From positions 1-48,479 of the forward strand of contig JAFUXE010000010.1 in the NCBI GenBank assembly GCA_017477205.1: DNA of 48,479 bases, read 5' to 3'. The notes beneath the pieces were generated by a model that was given only the letters and a program-made list of their open reading frames with translations, was not told the DNA's origin and did not search any database. Source of the DNA: Alloprevotella sp. Its GTDB lineage: Bacteria > Bacteroidota > Bacteroidia > Bacteroidales > Bacteroidaceae. The position numbers and the translations under genes are program-made. Below are positions 25,104 to 32,986 of the stretch, one piece after another; position 1 is the first letter of the stretch; each line of letters opens with the position of its first letter.

Positions 25104-27356
25104 ATGCGAAAATTCGTCCATATTCTTCTCTGCGCGCTCATCGTGGCGGGACTTTCCTCCTGCCAGCCTACGCGCTTTGTGCCTGAAGGCGAAACGATGT
25201 TGCGCAGCGTCAAGCTGCGAAGTACGGACGAAAGCGTGAACCCGGCTGATTTCCGCCTCCACGTGCGCCAGGAACCCAATTCCCGATGGTTCAGCCTCCT
25301 GAAAGTGCCCCTTGGCCTTTATTCCCTCTCCCCCACCGACACCACACGCCGCGCAGGCCGCCTGTTTCGTAAAATAGGCGAAGCTCCCGTCGTCTATGAC
25401 GGTACGCTCACCGAGCAGTCACGCCTCTCGCTGGAGCAGGCTCTGCGCTCCAGAGGCTATTTGCATGCGCGCGTGAAAGCAGACACCAGCGTCTCGAAGC
25501 ATCGCACCGACCTCACGTACACGCTCGAACCCGGAGAGCGCTATCACGTCAGCCAGGTGATGCGGGAATACGACAGCGACACCATTCGCAGCGTCATCGA
25601 AGATTCCACCTTCCGCAGCCTGCTCCATGACGGCATGCCGTTGGACATATCGCGCCTGACGGAAGAGCGTTCGCGCCTCGTCAGCAATCTGCAGAATCGC
25701 GGCTACTACCGCATCAACAAGGAGTACGTCACCTTCCGTGTTGACACGCTTGAAGGCGAAAGCTCCGCCCGGCTGACGATGCGCTTCGCGCGTCCGCAGG
25801 GTACGGACGACGCACTGTCCTACAAGGCGTTCCGCTATCGCGACATCAGCATCCAGCAGCAGGGATTCTCCGGCCGGGGGCTTCGTGAAGGCGTTTTCCG
25901 CAACCATGTGGCTTTGCGTCCCGACAGCCTCTACCGCGAAGCCGACATCCAGCGCACCTATGCCGCCCTGAACTCCCTGCAAGCCCTAAGCTACAGCACG
26001 CTGCGGCTCCACGAGGCAGAGGATGAGCCCGGACGCCTTGATGCAGACGTCACAGTCATGCGCGCCAAGCCCCATACCGTCACGGCCGAAGTGGAGGGCA
26101 CGAATACGAACGGCGACCTTGGTGCTGCCGTCGGCCTAACCTATTCCAACCGCAACCTATTCAGGGGTTCGGAGGTTTTCTCCTTCAAACTGCGCGGTGC
26201 ATACGAGGCCATCACGGGACTTGAAGGCTACAGCGACGAGAACTATATCGAGTACAGCGCAGAGACATCGCTGCGCTTCCCGGCATTCCGCCTTCCCTTC
26301 GCACGGCGCAGCGGTGCCGAGAACCTGCGCCTGACCAGCGACGTGCGCTTGCTCTACAACTCCCAGAACCGTCCCGAATTTCATCGTCGCATGCTCTCTG
26401 GCGAATGGTCCTATCGCTGGCAGCACCTCAGCCACACGAACATGCAGCACCGGCTTGACCTGCTGAGCCTGAACTATATCTTCATGCCTTGGATCTCTTC
26501 CACCTTTCGCCGCGACTATCTTGATGGCGAAAGCCCCCGATACTCCATCCTGCGCTCCAGCTATGAGAACCTCTTCATCATGGCCTCGGCATATACCTTC
26601 ACCTATAGCTCGCATACGGAGACACCAACGCCCTTTATGCAGGAGGCCTGGCGCAGTCGCGGGCAATGGGGACTGCGATGCCGCCTGGAGATTGCGGGCA
26701 ACGTGCTCTACGGACTTTCCAACCTCTTCGGCCTGCCGCGCACGGAGAACAACCAGTATGAGGTCTTCAACATTGCCTTCTCGCAGTACGTGCGCGGCGA
26801 GGCAGACTTCACGCGCCTCTTTGCCATTGACGAGCGCAACTCCCTCGCCCTTCACGGCTATTTCGGTATAGCTATTCCCTACGGCAACTCCTCCGTCATC
26901 CCCTACGAGAAGCGCTTCTTCTCCGGAGGCGCCAACAGCGTGCGCGGATGGAGCGTTCGCGAACTGGGCCCGGGAAGCTTCCGAGGGCGCGACGGCAAGG
27001 TGGACTTCATCAACCAGACAGGAAACATGAAGCTGGACCTCAGTGCCGAATGGCGCACGCACCTGTTCTGGAAGTTCGACGGTGCCGCCTTCATCGATGC
27101 GGGGAACGTCTGGAACACGCGCCGTTACGAAGGGCAGGAGAACGGACAGTTCCGCTGGAACAACTTCTACAAGCAAATCGCCGTCGCCTACGGCCTGGGG
27201 CTTCGCTTCAACCTTGACTACTTCGTCCTGCGCTTCGACGGAGGCATGAAGGCTGTCAATCCTGCCGTCACCCACGGGCGCGAGCATTGGCCTGTCATCC
27301 ACCCGCGCTTCTCCCGCGACTTCACCTTCCATTTTGCAGTGGGCCTTCCCTTCTAA
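25104..27356 (+). CDS. tamL: TamA-like outer membrane lipoprotein (TamL)
   Basis: An Omp85-family barrel, the outer-membrane partner of TamB. The 750-residue precursor begins MRKFVHILLCALIVAGLSSC, a lipoprotein signal with Cys20. This is the feature that distinguishes Bacteroidetes TamL from proteobacterial TamA. POTRA-like segments follow (SLEQALRSRGYLHARVKAD, LVSNLQNRGYYRINKEYVTF). The C-terminal half is the barrel, with EKRFFSGGANSVRGWSVRELGPG as the Omp85 loop motif (GG..SVRG) and a final strand ending in F (FTFHFAVGLPF). The start at 25104 is chosen for the lipoprotein signal; the longer frame from 25074 overlaps the terminator. tamB lies 19 kb away in another transcription unit. Confidence 0.92.
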   Translation: MRKFVHILLCALIVAGLSSCQPTRFVPEGETMLRSVKLRSTDESVNPADFRLHVRQEPNSRWFSLLKVPLGLYSLSPTDTTRRAGRLFRKIGEAPVVYDGTLTEQSRLSLEQALRSRGYLHARVKADTSVSKHRTDLTYTLEPGERYHVSQVMREYDSDTIRSVIEDSTFRSLLHDGMPLDISRLTEERSRLVSNLQNRGYYRINKEYVTFRVDTLEGESSARLTMRFARPQGTDDALSYKAFRYRDISIQQQGFSGRGLREGVFRNHVALRPDSLYREADIQRTYAALNSLQALSYSTLRLHEAEDEPGRLDADVTVMRAKPHTVTAEVEGTNTNGDLGAAVGLTYSNRNLFRGSEVFSFKLRGAYEAITGLEGYSDENYIEYSAETSLRFPAFRLPFARRSGAENLRLTSDVRLLYNSQNRPEFHRRMLSGEWSYRWQHLSHTNMQHRLDLLSLNYIFMPWISSTFRRDYLDGESPRYSILRSSYENLFIMASAYTFTYSSHTETPTPFMQEAWRSRGQWGLRCRLEIAGNVLYGLSNLFGLPRTENNQYEVFNIAFSQYVRGEADFTRLFAIDERNSLALHGYFGIAIPYGNSSVIPYEKRFFSGGANSVRGWSVRELGPGSFRGRDGKVDFINQTGNMKLDLSAEWRTHLFWKFDGAAFIDAGNVWNTRRYEGQENGQFRWNNFYKQIAVAYGLGLRFNLDYFVLRFDGGMKAVNPAVTHGREHWPVIHPRFSRDFTFHFAVGLPF

Positions 27357-27406
27357 GTCGGACGCAACATCTTTCGTACCTTCATCCTAAAAAATATATT
27401 GAGAAT

Positions 27407-27970
27407 ATGGGAAACTTCTATAAATGGCTCTTGGAAAAACGCATGGGCTGGCGCATAGAGACAAGCGTTCCGTTGCCCCGCAAGTGCGTCATATGCGTAG
27501 CCCCCCACACCAGCAACTGGGACTTCATCCTTGGCGAGCTCTACATACGCTCCATTGGCGAGACGGCCAACTTCCTGATGAAGCGCGAGTGGTTCTTCTG
27601 GCCGCTCGGCATCCTGTTGCGGCGCATGGGTGGCGTCCCGGTAGAAAGGAGCAAGAAGACGAGCCTCACCGACCAGCTTGCCGAACAAGCCGGCAAAGCG
27701 GAAACCTTCCGCCTCGCCGTTACGCCCGAAGGCACACGCTCCCGTGTAGAGCATTGGAAACGTGGCTTTTACTTTGTGGCACTGAAAGCAAAGCTTCCGA
27801 TTCTCCTCTATGCCATCGACTACAGGCAGAAGCGCATTGTCTGCACGAAGCAAGTTGTCCCCAGCGGCAACGTGGAAGCCGACATGAGCGAGATTCTCGC
27901 CTATTATGCCGAGGGCGATTTCTCCGCACGCTATCCCGAAAAGTTCTACGCTAATCCCGAACTCCCATGA
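27407..27970 (+). CDS. PlsC-like 1-acylglycerol-3-phosphate acyltransferase family protein
   Basis: A 187-residue acyltransferase of the glycerolipid type, probably on the cytoplasmic membrane face. It shows the HxxxxD motif as HTSNWD near 33-38, the glycerophosphate-site PEGTRSR near 106-112, and PILLYAIDY. It is shorter than E. coli PlsC and matches the compact Bacteroidetes acyltransferases often named as such, so the acceptor (lysophosphatidate, lipid A or ornithine lipid) is open. The ATG at 27407 is preferred over the frame opening inside tamL. Its TGA overlaps the ATG of the next gene by four bases (ATGA). Confidence 0.88.
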   Translation: MGNFYKWLLEKRMGWRIETSVPLPRKCVICVAPHTSNWDFILGELYIRSIGETANFLMKREWFFWPLGILLRRMGGVPVERSKKTSLTDQLAEQAGKAETFRLAVTPEGTRSRVEHWKRGFYFVALKAKLPILLYAIDYRQKRIVCTKQVVPSGNVEADMSEILAYYAEGDFSARYPEKFYANPELP

Positions 27971-30870
27971 AACTCCTGCGACATATTCTTCCCCTCCTCC
28001 TTGCACTCTGCACGCTTCCACTCGCGGCACAACAGGCGGGCGGCGACTTGCGCTCGGCTGTACAGGCCTACTTCAGCAACTACAGCCAGACGGGCTTCCG
28101 CCCCATGCGGCCCGTAGGCTACGACAGCCTCGTCGTCGATGACGAGAGTGCCTTGCTCGACATCTATGCCAACGAGGCCTTTTCCTCGCAAACCTTTACG
28201 CCCGAGACCGTGCGCCGCATCTATGGCGAGCTGCAAGGCTGCCTGCCCGAGCCCTATAACAAATACCACGTGACGCTCTTCTGTCGCGGCGGCGAGCACA
28301 CCATCAACAGTCTCATTCCCAACGTCCTGCGAACGGAGAATGTGGACAAGCGCCGCCAGAGTCTCGACCGCAACTATACAGGGAAGCCTTGGATGAAGAA
28401 TATCTCCCGCCCCTATCTGGCAAACAGAGGCCTTGAAGGGCGCCACGTGATGGTGACGCCCAGTCACGGCCGTTTCTACCGCAACCAGCGTCGCGCATGG
28501 GAGTGGCAGCGTCCCTACCTCTTCTGCACGACCGAGGACTTCTTCACGCAGTCCTTCGTGAATCCCTTCGTTCTCCCCATGCTGGAGAAGGCCGGAGCCG
28601 TCGCCGTCAGCGCGAAGGAGCGCGACTACCAGACGGCAGAAGCCATCGTGGACAACGACACGCCCGCCTCTGGTGGCAGCTACGAGGAGCAGGGGCTTTG
28701 GTCCACGACGGACGTCAGCGGATTCTCCATGCCGCAAGGCAACATGCGCGACGGCGACAATCCCTTCACGACGGGCACTACGCGCGGAGCTACGGCCGAA
28801 CCTTCTGCCACGAGCTCCGTCACGTGGACCCCGGACATTCCCCGACGCGGCAGCTACGCCGTTTACATCTCCTATCCCCATACGGCGCAGAACGTGGACG
28901 ATGCGCACTACACCGTGCGGCATCTTGGCGGCACGACGCGTTTCGTCGTGAACCAGCAGATGGGCGGCGGCACGTGGCTCTACCTCGGCACGTTCGAGTT
29001 TGCTGCTGGGCAGAATCCCAAGGGCTGTGTTACGCTCACGAATGAGTCTGCCGCCAACGGAGGCATCGTCGTGGCGGATGCCGTGCGCTTCGGTGGCGGC
29101 ATGGGACGCAACGTGCGCGGGAGTCTCGGCACGACAGGCCTGCCGCGCTATCTCGAGGGCGCACGCAGCTATGCGCAGTGGAGCGGCGCACCCTACGGCG
29201 TCTATGCCGAGAACAAGGGCGACAACGACTATAAGGACGACATACGCACGCGCGGCAACTATGCCAACTGGATGGCAGGCGGCAGCATTTACCGACCCAA
29301 CGACAGCGGCCTTGGCGTGCCGCTCGAAACGTGCATCGCCGTCCACAGCGATGCCGGATACCGCAAAGACAATACGGTCTATGGCACGCTGGGACTCATC
29401 ACGACCATTGACTACGAGAAGCGCCGCAACTACACGACGGGGCTGCCGCGCGTGGCCTCCTCGGACCTTGCGAACCTGACGCTGCTGACCCTTCAGCGCG
29501 ACCTTTCGCAGCTGCTCGGTATGCCTTGGACACGGCGCGAAGTATGGGACCGCGACTATGCCGAGAGCCGCATGCCCGACATGCCGAGCATGATACTCGA
29601 GACGATGTCCCACCAGAACTACGGCGACCTGAAGTACGGCCACGACCCCATCTTCAAGTTCACGCTCGCCCGCAGCCTCTACAAGAGTATCCTGCGCTTC
29701 GTGAACATGCAGCACGGCCGTCGCGACGTCACGGTGCAGCCCCTGCCGCCGCGCGCCTTCTCCGCCACGCTTGACGAGAGCGGGCAGCATGCCATCCTGC
29801 GCTGGGAACCCACGGAGGATGCACTTGAGCCTACTGCTGTGCCGACACGATACATCGTCTATACGCGTCGCGACGACGGAGGCTTTGACAACGGACAGGT
29901 TGTCGAGGGCACTGCCGCTGAGGCCGACATCAAGCCCGGTGTGCGCTACAGCTTCCGCATCGCAGCCCTGAACGAGGGCGGCGAAAGCTTCCCCAGCGAG
30001 ACGCTCTGCGTCTATCGCGCACCAAACGAGAAGCACCGCGTGCTCATCGTCAACGGCTTCAACCGCCTCAGCGGTCCCGCACGCGTGGAAACGGCCGAAC
30101 GTATCGGCTTCGACCTGCGGCAGGACGTGGGCGTTCCCTACCAGTGCACAACGGCATTCGCAGGCTACCAGAGCTGCTTCGACGCGCGGCAGGGCGGCAA
30201 GGAGGGAGCCGGTGCCCTGGGCTTCGGGGGTTCCGAGCTGACGGGTGTGCGCATAGCGGGCAACACCTTCGACTTTCCCGCCCTTCACGGCGAGGCCATC
30301 ACAGGGACGGAGGGCATCTCCTTCTGCTCTATGAGCAAGGAAGCCGCGCTCGCTGCCGACTGGAACCGCTACGACTGCGTGGACTACATCTGCGGTCTGG
30401 AGCGTAACGCGAGCTACAACCTGCGGCCGTTCAAGACCTTCGACGCCGCCACGCGCGGCAAGATGGAAGCCTACGGCGGCGCGCTCTTCGTCAGTGGCGC
30501 CTTCGTAGGCAGCGACATGCAGGAAAGTGCTGAGGAGCGCGACTTCTGCGAACGCGTCCTCCACTTCACGCTTGCCGGGAGCCTCCCGAACGACGGCAGC
30601 GGCGTCAGCGGCGAAGGGCTGAGCTTCCAAGTGCGCAGCGCACTTGGCGAGGACACCTACGCCGTGCAGCACTACGACGCCCTACAGGCCGTCGACCCGC
30701 AAGCCCTGACGCCCTTCTGCTATCAGGGTACGGGGCAGGCAGCAGGCGTTGCCTATCGGAACGGCGCGCATCGCCCCACCCTCACGCTCGGCTTTCCCTT
30801 CGAGAGCATCACGCAGCCCGCAGCCCGCCGCGAGGTGATGGGCGCGGCGCTGAAACTTCTGGGTCTATGA
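27967..30870 (+). CDS. Secreted amidase-like protein with inserted golvesin-type domain and Fn3
   Basis: A 967-residue exported protein (signal MKLLRHILPLLLALCTLPLAAQ) often annotated in Bacteroidales as xanthan lyase or golvesin-domain protein. My reading is an N-acetylmuramoyl-L-alanine amidase_3 fold split by an insertion. The likely zinc/catalytic set is H167 (TPSHGRFY), E190 (TTEDFF), H460 (AVHSDAGY) and E545 (ETMSHQNYGD). Between E190 and H460 lies a beta domain (PRRGSYAVYISYPHTA to GGIVVADAVRFGG) matching the golvesin/xanthan-lyase C-terminal type. A fibronectin type III-like region (about 590-680) and a further alpha/beta domain (LIVNGFNRLSGPARVET onward) complete it. Substrate is probably peptidoglycan or a surface glycan. 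It is joined by ATGA overlaps to the genes on both sides. Confidence 0.8.
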   Translation: MKLLRHILPLLLALCTLPLAAQQAGGDLRSAVQAYFSNYSQTGFRPMRPVGYDSLVVDDESALLDIYANEAFSSQTFTPETVRRIYGELQGCLPEPYNKYHVTLFCRGGEHTINSLIPNVLRTENVDKRRQSLDRNYTGKPWMKNISRPYLANRGLEGRHVMVTPSHGRFYRNQRRAWEWQRPYLFCTTEDFFTQSFVNPFVLPMLEKAGAVAVSAKERDYQTAEAIVDNDTPASGGSYEEQGLWSTTDVSGFSMPQGNMRDGDNPFTTGTTRGATAEPSATSSVTWTPDIPRRGSYAVYISYPHTAQNVDDAHYTVRHLGGTTRFVVNQQMGGGTWLYLGTFEFAAGQNPKGCVTLTNESAANGGIVVADAVRFGGGMGRNVRGSLGTTGLPRYLEGARSYAQWSGAPYGVYAENKGDNDYKDDIRTRGNYANWMAGGSIYRPNDSGLGVPLETCIAVHSDAGYRKDNTVYGTLGLITTIDYEKRRNYTTGLPRVASSDLANLTLLTLQRDLSQLLGMPWTRREVWDRDYAESRMPDMPSMILETMSHQNYGDLKYGHDPIFKFTLARSLYKSILRFVNMQHGRRDVTVQPLPPRAFSATLDESGQHAILRWEPTEDALEPTAVPTRYIVYTRRDDGGFDNGQVVEGTAAEADIKPGVRYSFRIAALNEGGESFPSETLCVYRAPNEKHRVLIVNGFNRLSGPARVETAERIGFDLRQDVGVPYQCTTAFAGYQSCFDARQGGKEGAGALGFGGSELTGVRIAGNTFDFPALHGEAITGTEGISFCSMSKEAALAADWNRYDCVDYICGLERNASYNLRPFKTFDAATRGKMEAYGGALFVSGAFVGSDMQESAEERDFCERVLHFTLAGSLPNDGSGVSGEGLSFQVRSALGEDTYAVQHYDALQAVDPQALTPFCYQGTGQAAGVAYRNGAHRPTLTLGFPFESITQPAARREVMGAALKLLGL

Positions 30871-31976
30871 ACATTGAGCAGGCCCGTGAATACTGCCTCG
30901 CGAAGCGGGGCGCAGGGGAAAGCTTTCCCTTCGACGGGGAAACGCTTGTCTTCAAGGTCTGCGGAAAGATTTTCGCCGTCCTTGCCCTTGAGCGTCCCGA
31001 CCGCATCGTGCTGAAGTGCCACCCCGACCGCACGGACGTGCTGCGTGCCGCCTACGGAGCGGTTCAGGCGGCACACCATTTCCACAAGGCCACGTGGAAC
31101 CAGATTCTCTTCGACGCTGATGCTGACGACGGCCTCATCCTTGCGCTCATCGACCATGCCTACGGCGAGACGCTGCGGGGACTGCCGAAAAAGCAGCAGA
31201 TAGCCTTCTTCCACGACGGCCTCCCGCCGCACATAGCCCACACCCACAAGAACACCTGCAACAGCACGATGGACGACGTCCGCAACTGCCCGCCCCTGTC
31301 TGCGGGGACGTCGCTCAGTCTCCTCACCACCGACCTCCAGCATGCCGGACGCGGCCAGCGCGGCAACCACTGGGAGAGCGAGAACGGACGGAACCTGCTG
31401 TTCTCCTTCACCTTCGTGCCCCCTGCTGCCGTGAAGCCCGCCGCGCAGTTCCTGCTTTCCGAGGTCGTCAGCCTCGCCCTCGTCGATACGCTCTCGCCGC
31501 TGCTGGCCGAACTTCCCCGGGAAGAGCAGCCGTGCGTCAAATGGCCGAACGACATCTACGTTGGCGACCGGAAGCTCGCAGGCATGCTCCTCCAGCACAC
31601 CACCTTGGGCGACCGTATCGCAGAAACCACCGTAGGCATCGGCCTCAACGTGAACCAGGACGTCTTTCGCAGCGATGCCCCCAACCCCACGTCGCTGCGC
31701 CTCCTGCTGGGCTACGAGCTCCCCCGCTACCTCCTGCTGGAGCAGTTCCTCGCCCACTTCGATGCGCGCCTTGCGGCCCTCTCGTCGCCCGATGCTCTCC
31801 ACGCTGACTACCTGCGCCACCTCTACCGCCGCGAGGGTCTCCACCCCTTTCGCGATGCCGACGGCTCCTTCCTGGCTTCCATCGCTGCCGTCCTGCCTGA
31901 CGGCCGCCTCGTCCTGCGGCGTCCCGACGGCACCGAGCACCCCTATGCCTTCAAGGAAGTGGAGCACGAGACGTGA
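30867..31976 (+). CDS. MmcQ/YjbR-like domain fused to biotin--protein ligase (BirA)
   Basis: A two-domain, 369-residue protein in one uninterrupted frame. Residues 1-113 form a complete MmcQ/YjbR domain (MNIEQAREYCLAKRGAGESF, FKVCGKIFAVLAL, LRGLPKKQ at its end), a double-wing fold of unclear function. From about 127 the biotin ligase catalytic domain begins (NTCNSTMDDV). It holds GRGQRGNHW (161-169) for biotinyl-AMP binding, KWPNDIYV (225-232) and KLAGML, with a C-terminal SH3-like tail. The helix-turn-helix of BirA repressors is absent, so it is a group I-type ligase with an MmcQ domain in its place. It attaches biotin to carboxylase carrier protein. It starts at 30867 by ATGA overlap with the amidase-like gene. 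Confidence 0.92.
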   Translation: MNIEQAREYCLAKRGAGESFPFDGETLVFKVCGKIFAVLALERPDRIVLKCHPDRTDVLRAAYGAVQAAHHFHKATWNQILFDADADDGLILALIDHAYGETLRGLPKKQQIAFFHDGLPPHIAHTHKNTCNSTMDDVRNCPPLSAGTSLSLLTTDLQHAGRGQRGNHWESENGRNLLFSFTFVPPAAVKPAAQFLLSEVVSLALVDTLSPLLAELPREEQPCVKWPNDIYVGDRKLAGMLLQHTTLGDRIAETTVGIGLNVNQDVFRSDAPNPTSLRLLLGYELPRYLLLEQFLAHFDARLAALSSPDALHADYLRHLYRREGLHPFRDADGSFLASIAAVLPDGRLVLRRPDGTEHPYAFKEVEHET

Positions 31977-32018
31977 GCGCCGTGCAGAAGGGGAAGGCAA
32001 AATATCTTCCCTGGAGCC

Positions 32019-32049
32019 TTTGCACTTCAACGGGGATTCCCTATCTTCT
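32019..32049 (+). promoter_or_regulatory. Promoter of the 32133 lipoprotein gene
   Basis: TTTG at 32019-32022, a 19-bp spacer, then TATCTTCT at 32042-32049 (two mismatches from TAnnTTTG at the end). The start codon follows after an 83-bp leader. Confidence 0.5.
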
Positions 32050-32132
32050 CAGCCGTAAACCACACGTGTCACCCCGCGAACTCACACCCTGACATGTACA
32101 ACGTATTTATTCACCTATAAAAAACATCAACA

Positions 32133-32651
32133 ATGAAAAGATTCTTATCTTTCGCGGCCTTTGCCATGATGCTGGCCGCAACGGCTCTCACCTTCTCCGC
32201 TTGCGGAAGCCACGACGACGATGACGATCCGGACAAACTCCCCGACGTTCCCAAGACGGCGGAGCAGGCTCGCAAGATGCTGATTGGACAATGGGAAGTC
32301 AAACTCGGCGACTTCCTGGAGGAATACCAGGACGAGGGCTACTACGAATTTACCGCAGACGGGAAGATGCTCTTGATAGAGAAAATCAAGAGCGATGCTC
32401 CCGACGGCCAGTACTATTCCAAGTACAAAGGCCAGTACATAGGCTACGTGGATCATGAAAGCTATGAACTGCTTCCGAACGAAGATGACCCGTCGAGCGG
32501 ACATATCGCGTTCCCCAACCCGGAGAATCCGGGCAAGAAGGACTTGTTCGAGTATGCCGGGCTCAGCAAGAAAAGCCTGATGTTCTTCATCATCCCCCTC
32601 GAGCGCGTCAAGACGCCCATCCAGTACACGCTGATTGACAATCCCCTCTGA
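32133..32651 (+). CDS. Predicted surface-exposed lipoprotein, unknown function
   Basis: A 172-residue small lipoprotein: signal MKRFLSFAAFAMMLAATALTFSAC with the lipobox Cys at residue 24. It is followed at once by GSHDDDDDPD, an Asp-rich tract of the kind reported as a lipoprotein surface-export signal in Bacteroides and relatives. The mature part begins QARKMLIGQWEVKLGDFL, then YYEFTADGKMLLIE, which resembles the lipocalin-like small domains common in this phylum (W-x-V start, then alternating strands). No specific role is recognised. It has its own promoter and a perfect stem terminator. Confidence 0.82.
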   Translation: MKRFLSFAAFAMMLAATALTFSACGSHDDDDDPDKLPDVPKTAEQARKMLIGQWEVKLGDFLEEYQDEGYYEFTADGKMLLIEKIKSDAPDGQYYSKYKGQYIGYVDHESYELLPNEDDPSSGHIAFPNPENPGKKDLFEYAGLSKKSLMFFIIPLERVKTPIQYTLIDNPL

Positions 32652-32691
32652 TTGCCCCACTCCCGCCTGCCCGGGCGGACGACAACTAAGC

Positions 32692-32731
32692 CCCGAGATG
32701 CCGACCCCATTACAGGAAACGGCATCTCGGG
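32692..32731 (+). terminator. Terminator hairpin of the lipoprotein gene
   Basis: A perfect 12-bp stem, CCCGAGATGCCG (32692-32703) with CGGCATCTCGGG (32720-32731), and a 16-base loop. Only a weak T-rich tail follows (GACTTTCG), so it may stabilise the 3' end rather than terminate. Confidence 0.65.
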
Positions 32732-32798
32732 ACTTTCGTATATACACAGGTCTTCTTCGTTGCGACCCTGAGAGAAGCCCCCCTAATAATAAGGATTT

Positions 32799-32939
32799 GA
32801 GGTGTGCGCACACCTCGGTTTGAGGTAAGCGCAAAGCTCGAGTCAAGGTGTGCGCACACCTCAAGTCAAGGTAAGCGCAAAGCTCAAAGTGAGGTAAGCG
32901 CACACCTCAAAATGAGATATGCGCACACCTCGGAAAGAG
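32799..32939. repeat. Six 23-bp units with palindromic core
   Basis: Units start at 32799, 32822, 32845, 32868, 32891 and 32914. The 18-bp core GAGGTGTGCGCACACCTC is a perfect palindrome in unit 1. Units 1 and 3 carry the GTGCGCAC centre; units 2 and 4 carry AAGCGCAAAG instead; units 5 and 6 are intermediate. Five-base linkers vary. The array lies between convergent genes (lipoprotein and sulfatase). Confidence 0.85.
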
Positions 32940-32986
32940 TATCGCCCCCCATCAGGCAGGGGCTTATAGAAAGGGATTTCAGCGGG

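Noticed and set aside
27946..30672. 908-codon minus-strand open frame opposite the amidase-like gene
   Set aside because: It mirrors the codon periodicity of the plus-strand gene, has no recognisable domain, is low-complexity in Ala/Val/Arg/His, and the plus strand has a signal peptide, catalytic motifs and coupled neighbours.
32799..32939. CRISPR-like array
   Set aside because: 23-bp period with 5-bp linkers only; palindromic units cannot be a repeat-spacer array.
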